NCBI RefSeq assembly: GCF_002884445.1
Contig: NZ_KZ614144.1
Coordinates: 4,694,094 to 4,758,093, forward strand
DNA length: 64,000 nucleotides
Origin: Paenibacillus castaneae
GTDB lineage: Bacteria; Bacillota; Bacilli; Paenibacillales; Paenibacillaceae
Direction of reading: 5' to 3'
Below are positions 43,739-52,209 of this stretch, in pieces. The translations under genes and the position numbers were made by a program. The notes under the pieces were generated by a model, which was not told the DNA's origin, searched no databases, and worked only from the letters and a program-made list of their open reading frames with translations. Position 1 is the stretch's first letter. The number at the start of each line of letters is the position of its first letter.

Positions 43739-44617
43739 CTATTCCTTAACGGCCCCCAAAATGATCCCTTTCACGAAATATCGTTGTAAGAACGGGTAAA
43801 CGAGCAAGATCGGCAGCGTTCCGATAAAAATTTGAGCGGATTTCACCGTGCGTTGTGAAATATGCTTAAGCTCATTGACATCGGGATTAATTTTATTGAA
43901 ATCCTGCTGTACAATAATCGTTTGCAGGAAGGTTGATAATGGATATTTTCTATAATCTGTAATATATAGCAATCCATCAAACCATGAATTCCAATGTGTA
44001 ACCATTGTAAATAATGAAATGGTCGCAAGCGCAGGCATCGATATCGGTAAAAACACACTCCATAGCGTTCGGAATTGTCCTGCCCCGTCAATTAGCGACG
44101 CTTCTTCCAGCTCCTTGGGAACTGCACGGAAAAAGTTCATCAGCAGTACCATATTGAATACATTGATGGCTCCTGGGAGAACAAGCGCCCAAATAGTGTT
44201 CATTAAATCCAAATTGCGGATAAGCATGTACGAAGGAACAATACCACCGCTGAACAGCATCGTAAAGAGGAAAAACCAAGTGTAGTAAGAACGGCTCTTA
44301 AAAATTTGCCCATCCTTCGAAAGTGCATAGCCTGCCAGAATCATCAGTGTCATGCCGACGAGTGTGCCAAGCGCCGTACGCTTAAGCCCAACGAACAAGG
44401 CATTGTGGAAATTATCATTATTTAATGTTTTTGCATAAGCATCAAAGTTAAAGCCGATCGGCCAAAGCTTGACGAGATTGGCGTTAGCCGGCGAACTGGC
44501 GCTTAAGCTGACCGCAAGAATATGAAGCAGTGGGATGACGCAGGATACGCAAATGACAGCAAGCAAAATATAATTAAAAATCGAAAATGCTTTATAACCT
44601 GATGTTTTGTGATACAT
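43739..44617 (-). CDS. carbohydrate ABC transporter permease, LplC/MalG type
   Basis: 292-aa inner-membrane permease with six predicted helices. The EAA loop (EASLIDGAGQFRTLWSVFLPISMPALATISLF) that contacts the ATPase is present near residue 190. N-terminus FNYILLAVICVSCVIPLLHILAVSLSA is typical of the LplC/YtcP branch. Start ATG 44617 follows GGAAGGAG. Twenty-three bases after the LplB-type permease, one operon. Confidence 0.93.
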   Translation of the reverse strand: MYHKTSGYKAFSIFNYILLAVICVSCVIPLLHILAVSLSASSPANANLVKLWPIGFNFDAYAKTLNNDNFHNALFVGLKRTALGTLVGMTLMILAGYALSKDGQIFKSRSYYTWFFLFTMLFSGGIVPSYMLIRNLDLMNTIWALVLPGAINVFNMVLLMNFFRAVPKELEEASLIDGAGQFRTLWSVFLPISMPALATISLFTMVTHWNSWFDGLLYITDYRKYPLSTFLQTIIVQQDFNKINPDVNELKHISQRTVKSAQIFIGTLPILLVYPFLQRYFVKGIILGAVKE

Positions 44618-44640
44618 GCCGTTTCTCCTTCCTCTCTTTC

Positions 44641-45600
44641 TTAAAAAATTCGATATCCCGCGTATTTGTAAGCCATTCGGTAAGAGAACACGATCATAAC
44701 CAATCCGATTAAGGATTTGAACAGTCCGACCGCTGTACCGAAGCTGAATTGCCCGTTCAGAATAGCTGTCCGATATACAAACGTGTCAATAATATCGCCT
44801 TTATCGTACACAAGCGCATTATAGAGGTTAAAGATTTGATCGAAGCCACCGTTCAATATATTGCCAAGTGACAGCGTGCCTACAACGACTGCGATAGGGA
44901 TCATTGAGGGAATCGTAATATGCAGCGTCTGCTTCCAGCGGGTAGCTCCGTCTACTTCGGCTGCTTCGTAAAGGGAAGGATTTACACCAGACAAGGCGGC
45001 CAGAAAAACGATGGTGTTAAAGCCAAAGTTTTGCCAAATGTCGCTGACGACAACGGTGAAGCGGAACCAATTGCCCTCGCCAAGCCAAAACACGGACTGA
45101 ATGCCCAGGCTGTTCAGCAGCTGGTTAACGATACCTTTGCTGCCAAGCATGTCCGTCAGAATTGCCCCCAAAATAACCCATGAAATAAAGTGCGGCAAAT
45201 AGACGAGCGTTTGTACGACTCGTTTGAAAAATATTTTGCGAACCTCATTAAGCAGAATGGCGAACGAAAAAGGTACGACTAAGCCAAAAACGATTTTCAA
45301 GCCTGAAATGATTAATGTGTTCCAGATTACCTGCTTGCTGTCTGGATAATCAAACATGAATTGAAAGTGCTTCAGCCCAACAAGCTTTGAATGGAACATG
45401 CCGTCATAAGGCTTAAAATCCTGAAAAGCCATTATAAGCCCGCTCATTGGCACGTAAGCGAATATTAAGGTAACTATTGCTGCGGGAAGCAGCATGAGAT
45501 GCAAGGGCCAAGTGCGACTAAATAGTTCCCTCGCTCTTTTTTCCTTTTTTCGTGTTTGTTTTGTTCCTTGCTGCAGCGGTTTGTTCAGCGCACTTTCCAC
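44641..45600 (-). CDS. carbohydrate ABC transporter permease, LplB type
   Basis: About 319-aa membrane permease, six helices, with an EAA motif (YEAAEVDGATRWKQTLHITIPSMIPIAVVV). The Lys/Arg-rich N-terminus (TKQTRKKEKRARELF) precedes the first helix. GTG 45600 chosen because AAGGGG lies seven bases upstream; TTG 45618 overlaps that site. First gene of the importer operon, divergent from the sensor kinase. No ATPase gene is present, so a shared MsmX-type ATPase encoded elsewhere is expected. Confidence 0.92.
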   Translation of the reverse strand: MESALNKPLQQGTKQTRKKEKRARELFSRTWPLHLMLLPAAIVTLIFAYVPMSGLIMAFQDFKPYDGMFHSKLVGLKHFQFMFDYPDSKQVIWNTLIISGLKIVFGLVVPFSFAILLNEVRKIFFKRVVQTLVYLPHFISWVILGAILTDMLGSKGIVNQLLNSLGIQSVFWLGEGNWFRFTVVVSDIWQNFGFNTIVFLAALSGVNPSLYEAAEVDGATRWKQTLHITIPSMIPIAVVVGTLSLGNILNGGFDQIFNLYNALVYDKGDIIDTFVYRTAILNGQFSFGTAVGLFKSLIGLVMIVFSYRMAYKYAGYRIF

Positions 45601-45635
45601 TGTTCTGCCCCTTTCCAAACAAAATTAGATTTAAG

Positions 45636-45671
45636 TTTTATCAGCTCTCCTGTATGATTAATTTTATCAGC
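45636..45671. promoter_or_regulatory. direct repeat in the divergent promoter region (candidate operator)
   Basis: TTTTATCAGC occurs at 45636-45645 and 45662-45671, 26 bases apart, each followed by TCTCCTGT within a few bases. It sits between the importer operon and the kinase/regulator pair, where an AraC-type response regulator would be expected to bind direct repeats. Confidence 0.4.
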
Positions 45672-45763
45672 AGTATCTCCTGTTCTATAGACCACGATCT
45701 TTGGAAGCATGCCATTTTATAGACTTATGTATGACCATTCTCACAAAAAGAGAGGATTCCAGC

Positions 45764-47506
45764 ATGCGTTTACGCGAAAACACGTTTACCAAAATGATTA
45801 CCATAATCGTCCTTTTACTCATTCCGATCATTATTTTGTATACGCTCTCAATTCGGACAAGCATCGATGTAATCAAGGAAGAGATGAAGTCGCTTAAGCA
45901 AAAGGATATTACTTTTCTTGCGAATGAAATCGATAAGAGCGTAACAACTCTATCTACGCTGGGCTTCCTGCTTAGTGAGGATATTCATATTCAGCAGCTG
46001 CAAAATTTACATTTTATTGAGAGCGCCTACCAACGAAATGATGAGAAGCTGCGCATTCTTGAACGGCTTCGACTGCTCAATGTTGCTCAGCGGTGGGATA
46101 CGCAATACAGTATTACAGCACCGGCTAGCAAGCAGCTCGTTTCAACTAATACATATCTCTCGTATGATCTGGATTCAATCAAAAAAATATTAACACCCTC
46201 CTGGAAATACGAGGAGATGACCATTCAGAACATGAAGCAAAACCGATTCGTACGCCATATCGTTAAACCCCAAAGCAAGATCAACGATATCGACAAGGCT
46301 GGGATTATCGTAGAAATTTCCTTTCCAGAGGAGCATTTGATCAAAGATCTGGACACATTCAAATTAGCTGGCAAAGGCGATCCCTTTCTCGTGCATTCGG
46401 ATGGGCGCATGATTAAGAACCGGTCAGCCGATAAAGAAATGACTGACAGCATCAAGACCTTGATCCAGCAAGCGACCGTTCAGGATGCCTCCAATCAAAT
46501 TATTTCGATTAACGGCAATGATTTTCTTGTTACCTCGGCTCATGTCAAAACACTGGATTGGTATTTGATTGACTACGTGCCGATTGCCGATATTTTGAAA
46601 CCAATTGTCAAAAGCCAAAATTTATTTTACGGCTCGGTCGGACTGCTGCTCATCATGAGTCTGCTCGCTGGATATTTGCTGTACCGAAACGTTCAGCGTC
46701 CTATCGCCCTGCTCATCCGCAGTGTTAAGCGGCTGCAAGAAGGCAATTATGCGACGCGGATCACGGTTAATCCCAAAAATGAGTTCACTTATTTATTTCA
46801 ACGCTTTAATGAGATGACCGCCAATACGGAGCAGCTCATTCAGAAGGTATATGTAGAGGAAATCAGGCGGCGGGAGGCAAATGTCAAGCAGCTGCAATCC
46901 CAAATCAATCCGCATTTCTTGTATAATTGTTTCGCGTTGATCCGGAGCCTTGCACGGCTGGACAAGAAAGATTCCGTCATGCGGCTCGCCATGCATTTAT
47001 CCACCTATTATCGGTATACGACAAGGGTGGAGAAGCTGACAGCAACTGTTCAGGAGGAGCTTCAGCTCCTTGAAAGCTATTTAGAAATCCAACAATTTCA
47101 TATTCAACATCTTTCCTATGAAATTAATGTGCCTGATTCCATGCTGTCCCTTGAAATTCCGCGCCTGCTGCTGCAGCCCGTTGTCGAGAATGCGGTGCTT
47201 CACGGCATTGAGCGCTTTGACGGTGATGGACTCATTACCATTATGGGCGAAAGCAATGACCGCTATTATACGTTGATCGTGCAAGACAACGGGATGGGAA
47301 TGTCAGAGTCGGACCTTCATTTGCTTGAGAAGAAAATTATGAATCCGCCTGATGAAAACAGCGGTACCGCGCTTTGGAATATTCGGCAGCGGATGATTCT
47401 TCAATTCGGACCCGAAGCCTCCATCAGCTTCCGCATTCGTACGGAAGGCGGCGTATCTGTACATTTAACCTGGCCCCATAATCATTTCGCTAATGCAAAT
47501 CATTGA
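45764..47506 (+). CDS. YesM-type sensor histidine kinase
   Basis: 580-aa membrane kinase: helix ~10-30, a ~245-aa extracellular sensing region, second helix ~280-300 (LFYGSVGLLLIMSLLAGYLLY), HAMP linker, then the His_kinase motif QLQSQINPHFLYNCFALIRSLARL with the phospho-accepting His, and a HATPase domain (VVENAVLHGIERF; VQDNGMGMSESDL; GTALWNIRQRM). The ATG at 45764 (MRLRENTF) has AGAGAGGA upstream; a longer frame to 45701 has none. Pairs with the regulator 18 bases downstream. Probably detects glucan oligosaccharides or the binding protein. Confidence 0.93.
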   Translation: MRLRENTFTKMITIIVLLLIPIIILYTLSIRTSIDVIKEEMKSLKQKDITFLANEIDKSVTTLSTLGFLLSEDIHIQQLQNLHFIESAYQRNDEKLRILERLRLLNVAQRWDTQYSITAPASKQLVSTNTYLSYDLDSIKKILTPSWKYEEMTIQNMKQNRFVRHIVKPQSKINDIDKAGIIVEISFPEEHLIKDLDTFKLAGKGDPFLVHSDGRMIKNRSADKEMTDSIKTLIQQATVQDASNQIISINGNDFLVTSAHVKTLDWYLIDYVPIADILKPIVKSQNLFYGSVGLLLIMSLLAGYLLYRNVQRPIALLIRSVKRLQEGNYATRITVNPKNEFTYLFQRFNEMTANTEQLIQKVYVEEIRRREANVKQLQSQINPHFLYNCFALIRSLARLDKKDSVMRLAMHLSTYYRYTTRVEKLTATVQEELQLLESYLEIQQFHIQHLSYEINVPDSMLSLEIPRLLLQPVVENAVLHGIERFDGDGLITIMGESNDRYYTLIVQDNGMGMSESDLHLLEKKIMNPPDENSGTALWNIRQRMILQFGPEASISFRIRTEGGVSVHLTWPHNHFANANH

Positions 47507-47524
47507 AATAGGAGCTGTTACAAC

Positions 47525-49138
47525 ATGTACCAACTATTAATTGTCGACGATCAGCCTGATCTAGTAGAGGACTTAGCCCATAATTTGCCTTGGAGCTCCA
47601 TCGGAATCGACACTGTATATCAAGCTCAATCCGGACAAGAGGCTCTTGAGATTATGAACGCTACTCCTATCGATATACTGCTAACGGACATCCATATGCC
47701 GGGCTTGTCCGGGCTAGATCTTATCGAGCAGATCCGCAGTACATGGAAAAATGTGAAATGTATTTTATTATCAGGCTACAATGATTTCGAATATGCCAAA
47801 AGAGCGCTTCAGCATCAAGCGACCGATTATTTGCTGAAGCCGATCGAAGACGAGGAGCTCCTTCAAGCAGTAAAAAAAGCCGTCACTGAACTCGATGAGC
47901 GCTGGTCAGAGGTAACCTCGTATCAAAGTACGTTAGCTTCATTGAAGGATAATTTGCCTATACTGCGCAACCATCTGCTTCTTTCCTTGCTTCAAGGACA
48001 ATCGTTCAGTCCCGAGGGGCTGAAGGAAAAGCTCGATATGTTGGACCTTTCTCTAGTGCCGAATGCTCCTTACTGTATGATGCTGCTGCGTATGGAGGAT
48101 TACTTCTATGAGCAAAGCGAGCGGGACAGCTCCTTGCTCCAATACGCGGTATGCAATATTGCGGAGGAATTATTTGCTGAGGAATACGATCTGTGGCATG
48201 TGAAGGATGAGCATGATTATTTCGTGTTTATTATTATGGGCAAGAATGGCAGCCAACTGGAACAGAATGCTTTGTCCTCGCAGGTTGAGCAGAAAGCCGC
48301 CCAGCTTCAGCACTATGTAAAGCTTTATTTGAAAGGGACCGTATCGCTCGTGCTGACGAAGCAGGCGGCATTCCCTCAGAAGATGCGTGAAGCCTATGAG
48401 CTGAGCTTAATCAGCTTCAGACAGCGAATCGGCAGCGATCGAGGCTTTCTGCTCTGCCTGACCGAGGAAGCTCAGCCTGGTGAAGCCAATTCCTTGTCGC
48501 AATTGTATAATCCGCCGCTGCTCATTCATTTGCTTGAGGCAGGACAATGGGAAGCAATCGAGACGAAGCTGGATCTCGCGTTCGATGAGCTGGAGCAGAA
48601 CTGGGGAGAATCGCATGAGCATATTTTGGAAACTTATTTCATGATCGTAAGCTCCCTCAGCTTCTCTATACACAAGAATAAGCTATGGATGTCAGACATT
48701 ATGGGCCATGAATTTAATCAACTGCTCAGCGGCCCTAACTTCCATACTATCGCACAGCTTCGGACATGGACCATGGACATTCTGCAAACATACAAAAGCC
48801 ATCTAAGCAGCAAGGTTCAGCACTCTAGATTAAGCACAGTACAGAAGGTGCAGGAATATGCGGCTAGTCATTTGGAGGAGGCATCGCTGCAAACTATCGC
48901 CTCCCACGTTTTCCTGAATCCATCTTATCTGTCCAAAATATACAAGCTCGAGACCGGCGAAGGCATTAGTGATTATTTATCGCGCCTGAAGATGGAGACA
49001 GCCGCACATATGCTTCGCACGACAGCGGATAAAATATATGAAATAGCAGCCAAAGTCGGCTACTTGAAAACTTCCTATTTCATCAAAGTATTCAAAGAGC
49101 GCTACGGTATTACGCCTCAGGAATTTCGAGACAGCTAG
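47525..49138 (+). CDS. YesN-type response regulator with AraC HTH
   Basis: 537-aa regulator. Receiver domain ~1-120 with Asp9/Asp10, phospho-acceptor Asp55 (ILLTDIHMPG) and Lys in YLLKPIED. A long middle region of unknown fold ~130-425, then a C-terminal AraC/XylS helix-turn-helix pair ~430-535 (LQTIASHVFLNPSYLSKIYK ... IYEIAAKVGYLKTSYFIKVFKERYGITPQEF). ATG follows AGGAGC. Expected to activate the divergent importer and glucanase genes. Its stop codon overlaps the stop of the convergent MBL-fold gene. Confidence 0.93.
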   Translation: MYQLLIVDDQPDLVEDLAHNLPWSSIGIDTVYQAQSGQEALEIMNATPIDILLTDIHMPGLSGLDLIEQIRSTWKNVKCILLSGYNDFEYAKRALQHQATDYLLKPIEDEELLQAVKKAVTELDERWSEVTSYQSTLASLKDNLPILRNHLLLSLLQGQSFSPEGLKEKLDMLDLSLVPNAPYCMMLLRMEDYFYEQSERDSSLLQYAVCNIAEELFAEEYDLWHVKDEHDYFVFIIMGKNGSQLEQNALSSQVEQKAAQLQHYVKLYLKGTVSLVLTKQAAFPQKMREAYELSLISFRQRIGSDRGFLLCLTEEAQPGEANSLSQLYNPPLLIHLLEAGQWEAIETKLDLAFDELEQNWGESHEHILETYFMIVSSLSFSIHKNKLWMSDIMGHEFNQLLSGPNFHTIAQLRTWTMDILQTYKSHLSSKVQHSRLSTVQKVQEYAASHLEEASLQTIASHVFLNPSYLSKIYKLETGEGISDYLSRLKMETAAHMLRTTADKIYEIAAKVGYLKTSYFIKVFKERYGITPQEFRDS

Positions 49139-50157
49139 CTCGTGACCGCAGCATACACATAAACGCCATTATGAACGTTGGATGCAATTCGACCTCGGAG
49201 CTCCAAATAATAAAGATGAGCTAGCGTTTCCGACATGGCAAAACGTAAATTATGGGCATTGCCGCTCAGCCTGCTCCCGAATAGAGTCTCGCACATGGCA
49301 TACGCGGTGCGGGGCTCTTCCTTTAGCCAAGCAGTCATTCGGTTCAGTCTGCGCTCATGGTGCTGCTGAATCTCTGCTATTCGGATCGTGAACTCACTGA
49401 ATGGATCACGATGCCCGGGGAAAGCGAGCTTCACTTCATATTGCTTCAGCTCCTCCAAGCTGTGCAGAAAGGCTGCAAGCGGGTCGCCGTCTTCACCCGG
49501 AATGATACTCACATTCGGTGTGATATGAGGCAGTACTTGATCGCCGCATATCATCCAGCCGTTTTCCTGCTCATAGAAGCATAGCTGTCCGTTCGCGTGT
49601 CCGGGAGCATCAATCAACAGCCAGCTCTTCCCTCCCAAGGAAATTCGGCTGCCAGCTTCCATATAAGTTACCTTGGGCTGAGGCGACACCATAGCTTTAA
49701 AGGAACCTAGATTATGCGCTATCGCTTCTCTCTGTTCACCAGGCATGCCGTGCTCTGCATATAAGGATAACAATTGATCAGCGAATTCGCTGTTTTCTCC
49801 CCATAGCCTGACGGTATAGGCATGTGAAGCACGTGAGATGAATACCGGCGCCCTGCTTCTTTCCTGGACGTAGCCAGCAAGTCCATAGTGGTCTGGATGC
49901 TGATGCGTTAATAAGATTCGCGTAATATCCGTCCATTGGATATGATGCTTCTGCAATGCCGCATCCCATACCGCAATGGCCTCTTCTGTTCCTAAACCAG
50001 GGTCAATAAGCGTATACCCCTCCTGCTCGGGTACAAGATAGCTATTCACCCATCTCAAGGAGAAAGGTACTGGTACCTTTACTTGAATCCAGCCCTCAGG
50101 CCATAAGACCGTTTGATCCGATATGCTTGTATATTCCTGCTTCTGCTGCTCTGCCAT
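49135..50157 (-). CDS. metallo-beta-lactamase-fold hydrolase
   Basis: 340-aa MBL-superfamily protein. Metal site LLTHQHPDHYGLAGY (HxHxDH) near residue 86; later ligands His in DAPGHANGQ and FPGHRDPF; GTP/CoA-free. The C-terminal ~100 residues form an extra helical domain (HERRLNRMTAWLKEEPRTAYAMCETLFG) found in a large Firmicute subgroup. Substrate unknown. Its ATG overlaps the methyltransferase stop (TAATG), so the two are translationally coupled. Confidence 0.87.
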   Translation of the reverse strand: MAEQQKQEYTSISDQTVLWPEGWIQVKVPVPFSLRWVNSYLVPEQEGYTLIDPGLGTEEAIAVWDAALQKHHIQWTDITRILLTHQHPDHYGLAGYVQERSRAPVFISRASHAYTVRLWGENSEFADQLLSLYAEHGMPGEQREAIAHNLGSFKAMVSPQPKVTYMEAGSRISLGGKSWLLIDAPGHANGQLCFYEQENGWMICGDQVLPHITPNVSIIPGEDGDPLAAFLHSLEELKQYEVKLAFPGHRDPFSEFTIRIAEIQQHHERRLNRMTAWLKEEPRTAYAMCETLFGSRLSGNAHNLRFAMSETLAHLYYLELRGRIASNVHNGVYVYAAVTS

Positions 50158-50912
50158 TATTCAATCGCCCTTCCTGCCATAATCAAACGCGGTGAATGCC
50201 GTTCATCATAGCTCGAACTATCATAATTACCATATAATTGCTCTATAGCAAGTCCACATTCCGCAAGATGCAGCTGGAACCACTCTTTATTATAAAGCCT
50301 AACTCGCTCCAGATACTGCCGCGGCTTATCGTGAGGATTAGGGCTCGTTAAAGTAATCTCCTTCTGTACCCATCCCTCTCGGATAGAACGGACCTCCTCG
50401 ATCAGAATTCCAGTCTCCTCATCCCGCCTTTCCGAATAAGGAACTAAATGCTGTATCGTGTATTGCGGATTTAAGAAATCTATCAAAAATGAACCGTCCA
50501 ATCGCAGCACCTTTCGAATCTGCCGAAGCACCTTAACATTATCCTCTTCTAATGAAAAATAACCAAAGGAAGTGAATAAATTAAAGGTGGCATCGAAGCT
50601 GCCTTCCTCGAAAGGCAGCTCACGCATATCACCTTGCACCCATTCAACAGCTCCTTCTTCATCGTGACTAATTGCTTCCTGCAGCAAAATATCCGACAAA
50701 TCGATCCCCGTTACCTCATAACCAAAGTCCGTCAACGCCAGCGCATGTCTTCCCATGCCGCAGCCAATATCAAGCACTTTCGCATGCTGCGGAAGCTCCA
50801 GCCAACGGACCATTTTTTGCACCTCTTTATTCGCATTCACCCAGTCCCGATGCTTATATACGAGCATGTAATCCGAACCAAAACTCTGTTCATACCAAGG
50901 CTTCATTCTCAT
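50157..50912 (-). CDS. class I SAM-dependent methyltransferase
   Basis: 251-aa cytoplasmic methyltransferase with the SAM-binding motif VLDIGCGMGRHALALTDFG near residue 45, then GIDLSDILL and the post-II segment FDATFNLFTSFGYFS. The C-terminal half has a beta-rich insertion (IREGWVQKEITLTSPNPHDKPRQYLERVRLY). Substrate unknown. Lies next to the carotenoid operon but behind its terminator, so a role in carotenoid methyl-ester formation is only a possibility. ATG 50912 after AAGGAG. Confidence 0.88.
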   Translation of the reverse strand: MRMKPWYEQSFGSDYMLVYKHRDWVNANKEVQKMVRWLELPQHAKVLDIGCGMGRHALALTDFGYEVTGIDLSDILLQEAISHDEEGAVEWVQGDMRELPFEEGSFDATFNLFTSFGYFSLEEDNVKVLRQIRKVLRLDGSFLIDFLNPQYTIQHLVPYSERRDEETGILIEEVRSIREGWVQKEITLTSPNPHDKPRQYLERVRLYNKEWFQLHLAECGLAIEQLYGNYDSSSYDERHSPRLIMAGRAIE

Positions 50913-51017
50913 GTACTCCTTCGTTTAAAGTGATGCGTTATGTCATAATAAGGTGTATTTCATTGTACTTGAATTATGTAAAGTCGGCAAAAATTATTCA
51001 TGATCTGCCCATTAAAC

Positions 51018-51060
51018 AAAAAGGCAGGAACATCTGCCCTATCGAGCAGAAATCCCAGCC
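51018..51060 (-). terminator. terminator of the carotenoid-fni operon
   Basis: Imperfect 15-bp stem (GGCTGGGATTTCTGC with GCAGATGTTCCTGCC) and an 8-base loop, followed on the minus strand by TTTTTGTTT; 22 bases after the fni stop. Confidence 0.75.
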
Positions 51061-51081
51061 ATTCTTTCGTTTCGACTTCAT

Positions 51082-52137
51082 TTAGTTTCGTATAAGCCGC
51101 TTCGTCTGACGAAGCTCGGATACCGACCCCACACCTATGCCAAACATCGCTGTCCGCAGCTCGAATTCAATACGCTCGAATTGCTTAAACAGCTGCTCCA
51201 GCGAGAGATCGCTATTGCCATTAGCAGCTTGCGGAAGGAGTACCCGGCCAAAGCCTGCCATATTTGCCCCTAACGCCAAAGATTTGGCCGCATCCACGCC
51301 GCTGCGCAGCCCTCCGCTAGCAATGACATACGCATCCGGAAGACGTTCCCGAATTTCCACAATGCTCTCGGCTGTTGGGATTCCCCAATCGGCAAAGGCT
51401 TCGGCAGCCTGTCTGCGCAGCGAGTCATTTGACCGGAATTTTTCCACTTGACTCCATGAAGTGCCGCCAGCGCCTGCAGCATCAATAAAAGCTACTCCGA
51501 CGCTGCTCAGCACGGCGGCCGTGTCTGCATCGATTCCCCAGCCAACCTCCTTCACTCCTACGGGAACGGAAAGAGATTTACAAACTTGCTCAATTGCAGG
51601 CAGCAGCCTGCGGAAATCTGTATCACCCTCAGGCTGAAATACTTCTTGCATGCTGTTTAAATGTAGAACAAGCGCATCTGCTTCGGCAATTTCGACAGCT
51701 CTGCGGCACGCATCTACCCCAAATCCATAATTGAACTGAACAGCCCCAATATTTGCAATGACGGGGACGCTAGGCGCATCCTTGCGAATCGAGAAGGAAG
51801 CTGCAAGCTCCTCATTCTCGATAGCGGCGCGCATAGATCCAAGACCAATTGCCCAGCCGCGTGCTTCAGCGACAGCAGCTAAGCGGCGGTTGATCGCACC
51901 TGCTTCATCCGTTCCGCCTGTCATAGAGCTCACAAGAAGCGGAGTCCCAAGCTGCCGCCCAAAAAATTCGCTATCCAGCTTCACCTCATGGAAGGACAGC
52001 TCCGGCAATGCATTATGCTTGAAGCGATAACGCTCTAAACCTGTTTCGACACCTACGCTATTGACTTGCTCCTGTAAGCAAATCCGAATATGCTCTCCTT
52101 TGCGCCTTGCAGTAGCTGCCAGTTGATCTTCTTTCAT
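51082..52137 (-). CDS. fni: type 2 isopentenyl-diphosphate delta-isomerase
   Basis: FMN- and NAD(P)H-dependent enzyme interconverting IPP and DMAPP. Begins with ARRKGEHIRICL; contains LLVSSMTGGTDEAGAINRRLA, GLGSMRAAIE, the VGVKEVGWGID segment and the FMN-binding ASGGLRSGVDAAKSLALGA. 351 aa is normal. ATG 52137 follows GGGAGG; a longer frame to 52191 is not supported. Placed 73 bases after the CrtP-type gene with no terminator between, so it likely feeds FPP supply for carotenoid synthesis. Confidence 0.95.
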   Translation of the reverse strand: MKEDQLAATARRKGEHIRICLQEQVNSVGVETGLERYRFKHNALPELSFHEVKLDSEFFGRQLGTPLLVSSMTGGTDEAGAINRRLAAVAEARGWAIGLGSMRAAIENEELAASFSIRKDAPSVPVIANIGAVQFNYGFGVDACRRAVEIAEADALVLHLNSMQEVFQPEGDTDFRRLLPAIEQVCKSLSVPVGVKEVGWGIDADTAAVLSSVGVAFIDAAGAGGTSWSQVEKFRSNDSLRRQAAEAFADWGIPTAESIVEIRERLPDAYVIASGGLRSGVDAAKSLALGANMAGFGRVLLPQAANGNSDLSLEQLFKQFERIEFELRTAMFGIGVGSVSELRQTKRLIRN

Positions 52138-52209
52138 CTTAAATCCTCCCAAGCTTAAAAAGCTGTCACCCATTTCCAACATGCAGCTCAAATATGGCTT
52201 CTCTATTTA

